Assembly: GCA_031420365.1 (NCBI GenBank)
Contig: JANOMP010000262.1
Span: 1 to 34,424, forward strand
From: Leadbetterella sp031420365
GTDB taxonomy: Bacteria; Bacteroidota; Bacteroidia; Cytophagales; Spirosomataceae
DNA: 34,424 nt
Direction of reading: 5' to 3'
Under the pieces are notes generated by a model. It ran no database searches. It was not told the origin of the DNA and saw only the letters and a program-made list of their open reading frames with translations. Position numbers and translations under genes: made by a program. Position 1 is the stretch's first letter; the number at the start of each line of letters is the position of its first letter. Positions 6,999-17,035 of this stretch are shown piece after piece.

Positions 6999-8534
6999 TT
7001 AATAATTTATTTGCTCAACATCATCTTGAAGAGAGGCTATTTTGTCAAACTCAGATCCTAGTATTTGACTCAATTTTTCGAAAATGTCGTAAAACTGCTC
7101 ATATCTAGTATTATTTTGAGTATTAGGTTCATAAATTTCCGAAAAGCTCACACTTTTTGCTGCTTCATCTAAATTTTTATAAATACCTAAATCAGTAAGG
7201 GCTAGAAGAGCAGCTCCAGAATTAGAACTATTCAAATTACGATTTGAATTCACATTTATATTAAACATATCTGCTAAAATTTGAGCACAGAAAGGAATCG
7301 TGGCAAAAAAACCATTAACACATAATGTTTCAAAAGCTCTGTGTTTTTGTAAATTTTTACCAATGCTATAAATTTCAAATAAAATACCTTCAACAGTGGC
7401 CCGTACAAAATGTTTTTGTCGATGGTTGATATTAATTCCAAAATAAACTCCTCTGGCATTTGAATTCCAAATAGGTGCTCTTTCTCCTAGTAAATAGGGC
7501 AAGAAAAGTAGTCCATTGGCTCCTGGCTTCACATAAGAAGCTTCTTTTAACAAGTCGCTTATTGCGTGTTCAAAATCTAAACCGTTCTTAAAATCACCGA
7601 ATTGTCGCCCAAACCAGTCAAATACCACTGCTCCGTTGTTACTCGGCCCTCCTGAAACGTAATGATCTTTATCTAAAATATAATTAAAAATTCTCCTATT
7701 TTTATCTTTAATAACTTCTTTACTTGCAACTCTAACTGCACTGCTAGTTGTAATTGAAATAATAGCTTGTCCTTTTCTAACTACCCCAGAACCAATTGTT
7801 GAAAAACAGCCATCGCTACTACCTATCAATATCTTGGTTTTTACAGATATTTTTAGTGATTTAGCCAATTCGGGCAAAAGTTTTAAATCCGAAAAATATA
7901 TGGGTTTAGCTTCAGACAAATGGGAACTATTAATCCCAGCATAATCCAATGCATTCGTTTCCCAAGTCAATGTATGAATATTAAATAGGCCTGTGGCAGA
8001 CGCTAAACTATAGTCAATAATATACTGCCCAGTCAATTGAAAAATGATGTATTCTTTTAAGGAAATAAACTTAAAAGTTTTCTTAAACCTTTCAGGCTCT
8101 TTATTTTTAATCCAAGCAATTTTAGCAAGCGGAGACATCGGATGAATTGGAGTTCCAGTGGCAAAATACAGTTCAGTTCCTAAACTTGACAAATCCAAAT
8201 CCTTTGCTTCACTACTCGCTCTGTTATCTGCCCATATTATTGCATTTCCTATTGGAACCCCATGATTATCAACAGATAAAACTGTGTGCATTGCCGAACT
8301 CAATACTATGGAAACAACGGTATGCTTTTTTGTAAAAATTGGGTCATTTAAAAGCCCTTTTAAAACAAAAAGTACCGTAATAAAAACTTGCTCTGGGTCT
8401 TGTTCACTATAGTTTGGTTTTTCATGAAAAGTAGGATAGGTACCCTTTCGAATGGCTATTTCGTTCCCAATTAAATCGTAAGCAATTAAATTAACAGCTG
8501 ATGTTCCAATATTTAAAGTAATAATACTATTCAT
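6999..8534 (-). CDS. FGGY-family carbohydrate kinase, gluconokinase-like
   Basis: This cytoplasmic sugar kinase has 511 residues, normal for the FGGY family. The N-terminal ATPase half starts with LNIGTSAVN, a variant of the phosphate-binding D-x-G-T-T/S. GSSDGCFSTIGSG carries the likely catalytic base Asp241. The C-terminal half shows LLFLPYLLGERAPIWN (G350-E-R), the second family signature, and the SNSGAALLAL adenosine loop. The SSDG..GSG..TTSSAVR and GGPSNNGAVVFDWF patterns resemble FGGY gluconate kinases more than xylulokinases, but the substrate is not certain. Its ATG lies one base after the stop of the AraC gene, so translation is probably coupled and the regulator likely responds to the same sugar or sugar acid. 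Confidence 0.85.
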   Translation of the reverse strand: MNSIITLNIGTSAVNLIAYDLIGNEIAIRKGTYPTFHEKPNYSEQDPEQVFITVLFVLKGLLNDPIFTKKHTVVSIVLSSAMHTVLSVDNHGVPIGNAIIWADNRASSEAKDLDLSSLGTELYFATGTPIHPMSPLAKIAWIKNKEPERFKKTFKFISLKEYIIFQLTGQYIIDYSLASATGLFNIHTLTWETNALDYAGINSSHLSEAKPIYFSDLKLLPELAKSLKISVKTKILIGSSDGCFSTIGSGVVRKGQAIISITTSSAVRVASKEVIKDKNRRIFNYILDKDHYVSGGPSNNGAVVFDWFGRQFGDFKNGLDFEHAISDLLKEASYVKPGANGLLFLPYLLGERAPIWNSNARGVYFGININHRQKHFVRATVEGILFEIYSIGKNLQKHRAFETLCVNGFFATIPFCAQILADMFNINVNSNRNLNSSNSGAALLALTDLGIYKNLDEAAKSVSFSEIYEPNTQNNTRYEQFYDIFEKLSQILGSEFDKIASLQDDVEQINY

Positions 8535-8535
8535 T

Positions 8536-9414
8536 TTAATTATTGTTTCTATAATATCCGGGCGTATATCCAGTTAATTTTTTAAACGTACTCGAAAAAT
8601 GTTGTGAAGAATAAAAACCAGTATCTAATGCTATTTCTGTTAAACTTGTTTTCGTATTTTTTAATAAACGTATCGTTTCAGCAATTCTAAGATTTATTAA
8701 ATAATTTAAAGGAGAAAATCCTGAATACGATTTCACTTTTACCGTAAAGGCAGTAGTACCTAAACCCATAATAACTGCCATTTCTTCAACTGTCCAAGGA
8801 TGTGAAATATTTTCCCTTAATATTTTATCAAACCTTTGAAATGTCTGAGGAAAAGCTCTCCTTTGATTATCTTGTTTACTGAGTTGCCTTACAGTACATA
8901 GTATCAATTCGTCCAAAAGCTGATTAACTCTAGTTTTAAAACCGATTTCACAAATGGAAAGCTCATTTTGAATCTTTGAAAAAACTTCTCCGAAAATTCT
9001 AAAATTTTGAATAACAGGTTTTTGATTCAAAAGAAATAGTTTTCCAATCAATTTTTGTTCTGAAGTCGAGAATCCACTCCATTCTCCCAAAGTAAATTCA
9101 GCGTCTTCTACCACTTTATCTAGTGTTATTGATATAGAAGAAACTACTCCAACATCCCAAATATCGTTTGGACTCCCAAAAATTTGATTTGGTAAAACAA
9201 TAAAAACATCTCCCGGGAAAACCAAATAAACTTGCTCATCCAAAATCCATTCAAATTTACCTTCATTGACAAAAAAAAAGCTTAGCCCTTTGTTTGTATT
9301 AGAAAGAAATGAATTTGGCTGCACATTTTGAATTTTTTTCTTAAAAAAATCATTTATGTGCTGAAAAGAAAGAATATCATGAAATTTGCCTTTTTGAAAA
9401 CAAATAGGATTCAT
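8536..9414 (-). CDS. AraC-family transcriptional regulator
   Basis: The 292-residue protein has a cupin-like N-terminal part (about residues 20-100, with EQVYLVFPGDVFIVLP) for effector sensing. Its C-terminal AraC DNA-binding domain (about 195-290) holds two helix-turn-helix motifs: WTVEEMAVIMGLGTTAFTVK and SLTEIALDTGFYSSQHFSS. The usual ending, FKKLTGYTPGYYR, is intact. It is divergent from susC with only 162 bases between them, and that gap contains a large nested palindrome. It probably controls both directions: its own operon with the kinase, and the SusCD/catabolic genes. Confidence 0.92.
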   Translation of the reverse strand: MNPICFQKGKFHDILSFQHINDFFKKKIQNVQPNSFLSNTNKGLSFFFVNEGKFEWILDEQVYLVFPGDVFIVLPNQIFGSPNDIWDVGVVSSISITLDKVVEDAEFTLGEWSGFSTSEQKLIGKLFLLNQKPVIQNFRIFGEVFSKIQNELSICEIGFKTRVNQLLDELILCTVRQLSKQDNQRRAFPQTFQRFDKILRENISHPWTVEEMAVIMGLGTTAFTVKVKSYSGFSPLNYLINLRIAETIRLLKNTKTSLTEIALDTGFYSSQHFSSTFKKLTGYTPGYYRNNN

Positions 9415-9433
9415 AATAAAAAAGGAAGTAACA

Positions 9434-9512
9434 ATTATTCAATGCTCTCATGTTGTAAAAATATTACAATAATTTGTTAAAATTATTGTAATATTCACCA
9501 GTGTTGAATAAT
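9434..9512. promoter_or_regulatory. Nested palindromes in the araC-susC divergent region
   Basis: A perfect 16-bp inverted repeat, AATATTACAATAATTT (9460-9475) and AAATTATTGTAATATT (9480-9495), has a 4-base spacer. Around it, nearly concentric, lies a second pair, ATTATTCAA (9434-9442) and TTGAATAAT (9504-9512). This is the only DNA between the two divergent genes, so it is the best candidate for the operator of the AraC regulator or a cruciform-forming control site. Confidence 0.65.
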
Positions 9513-9576
9513 GAAAGTTTATCTTGATATATTTATAAATATTTGCAAAACTAAATATACCTAAATTTCATTATTT

Positions 9577-12500
9577 ATGAAAACAAACTTACATTTTATT
9601 TTAAAGCTCATTCTTTTTTTTGGATTAAGTTCCTTAAATTTAATGGCTCAGCAAATTTCTGGAACTGTTTCGTCTTCTAAAGACAATAGTAATCTTCCTG
9701 GTGTTTCAGTTACGGTAAAAGGTACCAATAGTGGAACTTCTACTAATGTGTCTGGAAAATATTCCATAACAGCTTCACAAAGCTCTACCTTGGTTTTTAG
9801 CTACATTGGTTATAAAAATCAAGAGATTAAAGTTGGAAATCAAAGTAGTATTAATGTGATTTTAAACGAAGATGAAACCAGCTTAGAAGAAGTTGTGGTA
9901 ACGGCATTAGGAATTAAAAAAGAATCTAAAAAATTAGGTTATGCTACTACTACTATAAATGCGACAGCAATAACCGAAAACCGCTCCTCAAACTTCATGA
10001 ATACCCTTCAAGGTAAAATTGCTGGTGTTAATATCTCCGGATTAGGAACTGGACCAAACGGAACTTCTAAAATTCGAATTAGAGGTCAATCCTCTATATC
10101 TGGCCAAAACAATCCACTAATTGTGGTTAATGGAGTGCCTATTGACAATACAAACTTTGGTACAAATCCTGGAAATGCTTCCGCTGATAACTCGATTGGA
10201 GTAAGAGGTGGTGGAAATACTTCCGATGGCGGTGATGGCCTTTCTTCTATTAATCCAGATGATATTGAAAGTATGACCGTTCTAAAAGGTGCCACTGCTG
10301 CAGCATTATATGGCTCAAGGGCAAAAGACGGTGTAATAATGATAACTACCAAGTCTAGAGGAGTTGCAAAAGGAATTGGGGTAAGTTATAATACGAATTT
10401 CACCAATGAAACTCCATTAGACTTTTCAGATTATCAGCACGAATATGGACAAGGTGAAAACGGAGTAAGACCACAAGCACCAAATCCTACTTCAGGGCAG
10501 TGGTCATTTGGTGAAAAGTTTGCTCCAGGAATGACACAAATTTTGTTTGATGGGGTTTCTGTTCCTTATGTACCTCAATATGATAGAGTTAGAAAGTTTT
10601 ATAGAGATGGGCAAAATTTCTCTAATACCATAAGTTTACAAACCGGTGGGGAAAAAGGTGGAATGAATTTGTCATTTGCAAATATGGATAGCAAGGGTAT
10701 CGTTCCGAACAATTCATTTAATAGAAAGACCGTTAACCTAGGTTTTAGCTATGATATATCCAAAAAACTTAGTTTCAATGGAAACATAAACTATTCTAAC
10801 GAATTTAATAAAAACCCACCAAACGTGGCAAACCAAGACAATTCCATACCAACTGTACTGTCAAATTTGGCCAATTCAATGCCACTTGAATTAATGAACG
10901 AGAAAAAGTATAATGCCTTAGGCAACGAATACATCTATTCAAGATTCCAAAATAGAACCAATCCTTATTGGGTTTTAGCCGAGCAATTTCAAAACATTAG
11001 AAGAGACAGAATCTTTGGAAACATTTCTGCTAAATACAATATATTACCTTGGTTGTTTGTACAAGGAAGAATTGGACAAGATTATTGGTCAAGAGACCAA
11101 GAATACAATAATTTTCCAACTGGCCATGGTTCATTAGCAGCTGCGCCCGCAGGATTCGTAAATGGTTTATTTACCCAAGAATCTCGTAGATTCAGAGAAA
11201 CTAATGTGGATGTATTGCTTTCTGGAACAAGAAAATTTGGAGACTTTGGAATAGATTTCAATGTAGGAGGTAACCAAATGTATAGAAGATCAGATTTAAA
11301 TTCGGTGCAAGTGCAAGATTTTGTAGTTAGAGGTCTTTATACTGTAATGAATGGAAGGGTAAAAGACCCCATTTATAATTTATCTGAAAGAGCAGTTAAT
11401 TCAATTTATGGATCTAGCGAATTTTCATACAAAGATTTTTTATATGTAAACGTAACTGCTAGAAACGATTGGTTTTCAACATTATCAAAAGAGAATAGAA
11501 GCATCCTTTACCCTTCGGTTTCGGGAAGTTTTGTATTTTCTCAAGCATTTGAAAAAATGCCCTCTTGGTTGAATTTTGGAAAACTTAGACTTGCATATGC
11601 TGAAGTGGGAAGTGATACAGACGTAAATCCTTATGCTAACAACCTTTTTTACGGTATAAATGCGAACTTATTTCCAAACCCTGCAGGTGCTGCTCAGCCT
11701 GTTGGAGGTTCTCAAGGCACTACAGTTCCAAATGCAGGCTTAAGGCCAATGCGTACTTCAGAATCTGAGATTGGACTAGAACTTAAAACACTTAATAGTA
11801 GAGTATCATTAGATGCAGCTATTTATCGAAAAATAACTTCAGATCAAATAGTTTCTGCCCAAATATCAGATGCATCAGGATTTATAACAACCTTAATTAA
11901 TAGCGGTAAAAGCCGAAATCAAGGAATAGAGGCACTACTTACATTAATTCCTGTTAAAACTAAAGATTTTGAATGGGCGCTATCGATTAATGGATCTTAT
12001 AATATCACAAAAATATTAAGCTTAGCTACTGATAAACCTGGAGAAAGAATTACAACAGGTACTCACGTATTTAATGGGGAGTTAAGGCAAGTGGTAGGGG
12101 AAGAAATGGGTCAAATATATGGGTTTGGTTATAGAAGAGATGCACAAGGAAGACAAATTTTTGGAGCTAATGGCATTCCGCTTCGTACCACCAATTTAAT
12201 TTCTTATGGAAGTGCGTTGCCTAAATGGGTTGGAGGAATAAATAATTCATTCTCATATAAAGGCTTTACTATTTCAGCTTTAATTGATTTCAAATTAGGA
12301 AATATGATGCTTTCTGGTTCGAACTTTAACTTATATCGCCATGGACTACACAAAAATACATTAGAAGGTCGCGATACAGGTGGAGTGACAGGTGTAGGTG
12401 TAAATGAAAAAGGTGAAACAAATGTAGTTAAAGCAAATGTTCAAGATTATTGGTCGGTTGTTCGTTCATTAGCTATAGTGGAACCCATAGTTTTTAATGG

Positions 12501-12744
12501 GGGCTATTGGAAATTACGCCAGATTACTGCTGGTTATGATATTTCTAAATTCATTCCAAAACAAGTTCAAATTCAAGGGGCAAAGATTAGTTTTGTTGCC
12601 AACAATATTTTTTTACTAAAAAAATGGGTGGATAATATTGACCCTGAATCTTTTGGCTATTCTTCTGATAATTTAGTTGGAATGGAATCACACGGATTGC
12701 CTACTACACGCAGCTTAGGTTTTAATTTAAATGTAAAATTTTAA
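9577..12744 (+). CDS. SusC/RagA-type TonB-dependent outer-membrane transporter
   Basis: This 1055-residue outer-membrane importer has a signal peptide ending LMAQ (about residue 25). A CarboxypepD_reg-like domain (about 26-110, starting QISGTVSSSKDNSNLPGVSV) follows, then the SusC linker SLEEVVVTALGIKK. The TonB plug (about 115-240) includes NNPLIVVNGVPIDN and MTVLKGATAAALYGSRAKDG, and the remainder is a 22-strand barrel. With the SusD partner 25 bases downstream it should bind and import an oligomer or ligand too large for porins, using TonB energy. No surface glycoside hydrolase or polysaccharide lyase lies in the cluster, so the ligand may be a small glycoside or sugar acid rather than a polysaccharide. 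Confidence 0.96.
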   Translation: MKTNLHFILKLILFFGLSSLNLMAQQISGTVSSSKDNSNLPGVSVTVKGTNSGTSTNVSGKYSITASQSSTLVFSYIGYKNQEIKVGNQSSINVILNEDETSLEEVVVTALGIKKESKKLGYATTTINATAITENRSSNFMNTLQGKIAGVNISGLGTGPNGTSKIRIRGQSSISGQNNPLIVVNGVPIDNTNFGTNPGNASADNSIGVRGGGNTSDGGDGLSSINPDDIESMTVLKGATAAALYGSRAKDGVIMITTKSRGVAKGIGVSYNTNFTNETPLDFSDYQHEYGQGENGVRPQAPNPTSGQWSFGEKFAPGMTQILFDGVSVPYVPQYDRVRKFYRDGQNFSNTISLQTGGEKGGMNLSFANMDSKGIVPNNSFNRKTVNLGFSYDISKKLSFNGNINYSNEFNKNPPNVANQDNSIPTVLSNLANSMPLELMNEKKYNALGNEYIYSRFQNRTNPYWVLAEQFQNIRRDRIFGNISAKYNILPWLFVQGRIGQDYWSRDQEYNNFPTGHGSLAAAPAGFVNGLFTQESRRFRETNVDVLLSGTRKFGDFGIDFNVGGNQMYRRSDLNSVQVQDFVVRGLYTVMNGRVKDPIYNLSERAVNSIYGSSEFSYKDFLYVNVTARNDWFSTLSKENRSILYPSVSGSFVFSQAFEKMPSWLNFGKLRLAYAEVGSDTDVNPYANNLFYGINANLFPNPAGAAQPVGGSQGTTVPNAGLRPMRTSESEIGLELKTLNSRVSLDAAIYRKITSDQIVSAQISDASGFITTLINSGKSRNQGIEALLTLIPVKTKDFEWALSINGSYNITKILSLATDKPGERITTGTHVFNGELRQVVGEEMGQIYGFGYRRDAQGRQIFGANGIPLRTTNLISYGSALPKWVGGINNSFSYKGFTISALIDFKLGNMMLSGSNFNLYRHGLHKNTLEGRDTGGVTGVGVNEKGETNVVKANVQDYWSVVRSLAIVEPIVFNGGYWKLRQITAGYDISKFIPKQVQIQGAKISFVANNIFLLKKWVDNIDPESFGYSSDNLVGMESHGLPTTRSLGFNLNVKF

Positions 12745-12769
12745 TCTAATCTTTTATTAATAACAATAA

Positions 12770-14314
12770 ATGAAATTTAAAATGAAAAAAATAGTAAAAA
12801 ATAAATTGGTATTTGTTTCCTTAATTTTTATTGCAAGTTTAATTTCTTCTTGCGATCAAGGATTTGACGAAATGAACATAAATAAAACAGCCGCAACGAC
12901 CATTAACCCAGTTTTTACATTAAATAATGCTGTTGTGAATATGTCTTTCCCAACCGGAACAATTTTTTATGAATTGGGCATAGTACAACAAATGGTTACT
13001 CCGAATTCTGGAGTTTTAACTGGTGCTAATTTCAACCAAGACAATAGAGATAACACTCAACAAAATTGGCAGCGCTATTACAGAAGTGTAATTAGAAATA
13101 CGCAAGATGTTATTATGACCACAAAAAGCCTTCCAGCAAGGACCAATTTGTATAATATGGCAAGAATTCTACAGTCCTATGCATTTATGATTTTAACAGA
13201 TTCTTATGGCGAAATACCTTATTCGGAGGCCGGAAAAGGATATACTGACCAACTCGTCTTGCCTAAATATGAAAGCCAACAGACTGTTTATTCTGGCATT
13301 ATTAAAGAATTAACAGAAGCTTCAGCAGCTCTAGACCTAACCAAAACTGCGGAAAGTGCTGATGTTCTATACGGTGGTGATGTGGCAAGATGGAAAAAAT
13401 TTGGAAATTCTTTACTGCTAAGAGCTGGAATGCGTTTGAGCAAAGTAGATGCCGCACAAGCTGCTCAAATAGTTGCAAGGGCAGTAAGTGGAGGCTTAAT
13501 TTCTTCTAATGCTGACAATGCATTTATTAAACACGATGCAAATTATGTAAATGGAATCGGAAATTTATTGAATGCTACTGAAGCAGCCAATGTTTATTTA
13601 GCAACCCCTTTTGCTGATTATCTAAAAAATACCAAAGATCCTCGCCTAAAGTCCATCGCAGTAAGGTATGTGGGTGCAAAATCTGGACCTGAAATGGTAG
13701 CTGCAAGAGCAAATACTGATCCAGCTGTGCAAATCGGAATGCCTTTTGGTTTTGACAATAGTACTATTTCAGGGCCAGTAAAAGATTTAAATTTAGCTAG
13801 CTTTTATGATTTTTCACAAGTGGATAGAGCTAGAATGGCAAAAAATACTGCTCCTTTATTTATGGTAACTTTTGCTCAAACGCAGTTACTTTTAGCAGAA
13901 GCTGCCCAAAGAGGCTGGACCACAGGAAGCGTAGAAGCCTATTTTAACGCTGGAATTAAAGCCCACATGGAGCAATTAGCTGCTTATGATGTTAACTCAA
14001 CAGTCCCAGCGGCAGCTATTAACGATTATTTAAAAACAAATCCATATTCGGCATCTACTGCACTTGAACAAATCAATACCCAATATTGGATTGCATCTTT
14101 TTTAAATGGCCCTGAATTATTTGCAAATTTCAGAAGAAGCGGTTTTCCTAAACTTACTCCAAATCCATTTCTTGGAAAAGGAATAAAAGGAAATTTTATA
14201 AGCAGACTTACCTATCCTAACTCTGAGATTTCAGTAAATAGTGTTAATGTTAAAGAAGCTATTGGCAGACAAGGTGTAGATGACCTAGACACAAAAGTTT
14301 GGTGGGATAAATAA
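12770..14314 (+). CDS. SusD/RagB-family nutrient-binding lipoprotein (SusD-like_2 type)
   Basis: This surface lipoprotein caps the SusC channel and captures its ligand. The 514 residues begin with a lipoprotein signal ending ISSC (Cys28), followed by an acidic stretch (DQGFDE) common in surface-exposed Bacteroidota lipoproteins. The pattern DEMNINKTAATTI at the N-terminus, YYRSVIRNTQDVI, LTDSYGEIPYSEA and GGDVARWKKFGNSLLLRAGMR is that of the SusD-like_2 branch, with TPR-like helices. A second ATG at 12782 (Met5) would give an equally good signal peptide, so the start is uncertain by four residues. It is in an operon with susC and ends at a strong terminator. Confidence 0.93.
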   Translation: MKFKMKKIVKNKLVFVSLIFIASLISSCDQGFDEMNINKTAATTINPVFTLNNAVVNMSFPTGTIFYELGIVQQMVTPNSGVLTGANFNQDNRDNTQQNWQRYYRSVIRNTQDVIMTTKSLPARTNLYNMARILQSYAFMILTDSYGEIPYSEAGKGYTDQLVLPKYESQQTVYSGIIKELTEASAALDLTKTAESADVLYGGDVARWKKFGNSLLLRAGMRLSKVDAAQAAQIVARAVSGGLISSNADNAFIKHDANYVNGIGNLLNATEAANVYLATPFADYLKNTKDPRLKSIAVRYVGAKSGPEMVAARANTDPAVQIGMPFGFDNSTISGPVKDLNLASFYDFSQVDRARMAKNTAPLFMVTFAQTQLLLAEAAQRGWTTGSVEAYFNAGIKAHMEQLAAYDVNSTVPAAAINDYLKTNPYSASTALEQINTQYWIASFLNGPELFANFRRSGFPKLTPNPFLGKGIKGNFISRLTYPNSEISVNSVNVKEAIGRQGVDDLDTKVWWDK

Positions 14315-14336
14315 TAAATCTAACTATTCCTTTTAC

Positions 14337-14373
14337 AAAAGGCCAATTCATTAGAATTCAGGATTGGCCTTTT
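14337..14373 (+). terminator. Terminator after susD
   Basis: AAAAGGCCAAT (14337-14347) pairs perfectly with ATTGGCCTTTT (14363-14373) around a 15-base loop. It lies 23 bases past the susD stop. It separates the transporter pair from the following enzyme genes, or attenuates between them. Confidence 0.88.
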
Positions 14374-14449
14374 AATTCTCCCTAGAATAAATACTTATTT
14401 TTTTTTAAATTTACTTTGTTATATTTTTAACCTTAAAAACTTAAAATAA

Positions 14450-15361
14450 ATGAAATTATTACTATTATTTTATTTGTGCTGTTTTGGACTTCATGCACAG
14501 CAAATTCAATGGACTTCAGAACAAATCAAACAATTTTCCTCTGAATATGTTGGAACGAGAACTGCTGACGGACGTCCTCAAATTTCTGATGCTTTACTAA
14601 AAAGACTTAAAAACACATCCACCGAAGAGGCTTGGGGCTATTTGCGAGGCAAAGGATTTAATAATCAATTTGAAGGAAATTGGCATATTATAGGGAATGT
14701 ACCGTTGGTGGGTAGAGTAGTGACGGCACAATACATGCCCTCAAGGCCAGATATTGATCTTCGAATCAAAGAAAAAGGCAAAGCTGAATCTAGGTCTGGA
14801 TCTCCAAATTCTTGGCCAATTGATGTTTTAAAAGAAGGAGATGTATATGTGGCAGATGGCTTTGGAAAAATAGTTGATGGAACATTAATAGGCGATAATC
14901 TAGGCAATGCAATTTATGCTAAAACAAAAACTGGAGTAGTTTTCGAAGGCAGCATTAGAGATCAAGACGGTTTAGAAGCTATAGAAGGTTTTACTGGTTT
15001 CGTAAAAGGAGTGGATCCCTCATTTATAAAAGATATGATGCTCTTATGTATTAATTGCCCAATTAGAATTGGTAGAGCAACAGTAATGCCTGGTGATCTG
15101 GTATTAGGAAGAAAAGAAGGGGTAGTTTTTATCCCAGCTTATTTAGCAGAAGATTTAATTAAAAATGGAGAATTTATTGCTTTAAAAGATGAGTTTGGTC
15201 ACATGCGATTAAAACAAGGAAAATATACCCCTGGCCAAATAGATATGAAATGGAGCGATGAAATAAAATCAGATTTCTTAAAATGGGTAAAAGAAACACC
15301 TGGTAAATTAGCTATGACTCAAATAGAATTTGATGAATTTACAAAAGATAGAACCTGGTAA
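14450..15361 (+). CDS. Exported RraA-like (HMG/CHA aldolase family) protein, copy 1
   Basis: RraA-like proteins of the HMG/CHA aldolase group cleave 4-hydroxy-2-oxo acids to pyruvate and may decarboxylate oxaloacetate, using a divalent metal. The key family pattern is present: GDNLGN (Gly148-Asp149), then GVVFEGSIRD with the conserved Arg170-Asp171 pair, then a TVMPGDLVLGRKEGVVFIP core. Unlike the usual cytoplasmic enzymes it has a clear signal peptide (hydrophobic residues 2-16, ending LHAQQ) and long extra N- and C-terminal parts (303 residues against roughly 160-240). It is therefore probably periplasmic. A paralogue lies at 18036-18980. The exact substrate is unknown; a 2-keto-3-deoxy acid made by the neighbouring dehydratase is the best guess. 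Confidence 0.82.
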   Translation: MKLLLLFYLCCFGLHAQQIQWTSEQIKQFSSEYVGTRTADGRPQISDALLKRLKNTSTEEAWGYLRGKGFNNQFEGNWHIIGNVPLVGRVVTAQYMPSRPDIDLRIKEKGKAESRSGSPNSWPIDVLKEGDVYVADGFGKIVDGTLIGDNLGNAIYAKTKTGVVFEGSIRDQDGLEAIEGFTGFVKGVDPSFIKDMMLLCINCPIRIGRATVMPGDLVLGRKEGVVFIPAYLAEDLIKNGEFIALKDEFGHMRLKQGKYTPGQIDMKWSDEIKSDFLKWVKETPGKLAMTQIEFDEFTKDRTW

Positions 15362-15517
15362 GTTGAAAATATTCCAATCTCAGCCTTTCTCTTTATAGCC
15401 TAATGTTGCTATTCTAGAATAACTGATTGCCAATTTTTATTATTTATAACAATCCTTTTAAACTTAAAACCAATAAGATAAACACATTAAAAATTTCAAC
15501 CTTAAAAAATTATTAAA

Positions 15518-17023
15518 ATGAACAAAAATCTTTTAGACCGTTTAAAATTCAATGGTTCTATTCCTGAAGGTCCAATTGGAAAAATACTTCCTAGTGTTAA
15601 TTCACAAGCTGAACCACCAAAAGAAGGTGATTCAAGAAGAGATTTTATGAGAAAATCAGCCTTAGGTGGGCTTACTTTAGGCATGATGTTCGACGGAAAA
15701 CCCGAGCAAGAATTTGAATATCTTTCTCAAAAAGTAAAAAGATCTTCCAATCCTTCTGATTTAAAAATTACTGACTTAAGGATAGCTGTAATTACAAAAG
15801 CTCCGATGACATGCCCAATTATTAGAATAGATACAAATCAGGGAATTTCTGGATATGGAGAAATTCGAGATGGAGCCTCATCAAAATATGGTTTAATGCT
15901 AAAAAGTAGACTTTTGGGTAAAAACCCTTGCACACCAGAAATGCTATTTAAAGAAATAAAGCAATTTGGAAATCATGGAAGAGCTGCTGGTGGTGTTTGT
16001 GGAGTAGAAATGGCGCTTATGGACTTGGCAGGAAAAGCCTATGGTGTACCTGCTTATCAGCTTCTTGGAGGCAAATATCGCGACCATATTAGAGTTTATG
16101 GTGATACGCCTACTGTGCCAGATCCAATTGAATTCGCAAAAAAAATGAAAGAGCGAAAAGATTTAGGTCTTACTTTTTTAAAGATGGATTTTGGGGTTGG
16201 TTTATTAGCAAAACATCCTGGAACAGTTATTAATGGCCCATTTACTGATTATACAAAACAATGGGGAACTCCTCCTGTAACCAAAGGAAATGCTAGATCT
16301 TATGCAAATACCAAACACCCCTTTACTGGAATCCAAATTACCGATGAAGGCATAGAAATAATAGCAAATTATGTGCATGAAGTTAGAAAAGCTGTAGGGT
16401 ATGATATTCCTTTAGCCTCTGATCATTATGGGCATTTTGGTGTAAATACTGCTATTAGATTAGGCAAAGCAGTGGAAAAATACCAGCTAGCTTGGCTTGA
16501 AGATATGGTTCCTTGGTTTTATACCGACCAATGGAAGCAAATTTCAGATGCCCTTGACACCCCTACATTAACCGGAGAAGACATATATCTAAAGGAGGAA
16601 TTTATAAAACTTATTGATGCGAGAGCGGTAGATATGATCCATCCAGATTTGGCAAGTTCGGGCGGTTTAATAGAAACCAAAAAAATTGGAGATTATGCCG
16701 AAGAAAATGGAATAGCTATGGCAATGCACTTTGCAGGTACTCCAGTTTCATTTATGGCTAATATCCATTGTGCAGCAGCTACAGAAAACTTTATTGCGTT
16801 GGAACATCACGGTTTGGATGTGCCATGGTGGAACGACATTATCACGGGTTCAAATGGGAAAGCATTGTTTGAAAACGGATTTGTAAAAGTGCCAGATACA
16901 CCTGGACTGGGAGTGGAGCTAAACGAAAAAGTAATGAAAGAACATCTTTTACCAGGCGAATTTTATTTTGCACCAACCAATGAATGGGACAAAATAGACA
17001 GTCACGATAGAACTTGGAGCTAA
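15518..17023 (+). CDS. Enolase-superfamily (mandelate racemase/muconate lactonizing) enzyme, exported, probable sugar-acid dehydratase
   Basis: The 501-residue protein has the N-terminal capping domain and TIM barrel of the MR/MLE group. Candidate active-site residues are Lys222 (LKMD), metal ligands Asp302, Glu328 and Glu354, an extra His306 (SDHYGHFG), His404 (MHFAG) and Glu429 (ALEHH). This is close to galactonate-dehydratase-like members, which remove water from aldonates to give 2-keto-3-deoxy acids. A twin-arginine motif SRRDFM starts at residue 39, after an unusual hydrophilic 38-residue extension, and is followed by a weakly hydrophobic ALGGLTLGMM. Tat export is therefore likely but less clear than for the paralogue at 19355. 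A start at Met44 would remove the motif, and the spacing supports the longer start. Confidence 0.85.
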   Translation: MNKNLLDRLKFNGSIPEGPIGKILPSVNSQAEPPKEGDSRRDFMRKSALGGLTLGMMFDGKPEQEFEYLSQKVKRSSNPSDLKITDLRIAVITKAPMTCPIIRIDTNQGISGYGEIRDGASSKYGLMLKSRLLGKNPCTPEMLFKEIKQFGNHGRAAGGVCGVEMALMDLAGKAYGVPAYQLLGGKYRDHIRVYGDTPTVPDPIEFAKKMKERKDLGLTFLKMDFGVGLLAKHPGTVINGPFTDYTKQWGTPPVTKGNARSYANTKHPFTGIQITDEGIEIIANYVHEVRKAVGYDIPLASDHYGHFGVNTAIRLGKAVEKYQLAWLEDMVPWFYTDQWKQISDALDTPTLTGEDIYLKEEFIKLIDARAVDMIHPDLASSGGLIETKKIGDYAEENGIAMAMHFAGTPVSFMANIHCAAATENFIALEHHGLDVPWWNDIITGSNGKALFENGFVKVPDTPGLGVELNEKVMKEHLLPGEFYFAPTNEWDKIDSHDRTWS

Positions 17024-17035
17024 AATAAATAACAA

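Noticed and set aside
9520..9576. A TAnnTTTG promoter directly before susC
   Set aside because: Only partial matches (such as AATATTTG) were found, with no partner TTTG at the right distance, so no promoter was listed.
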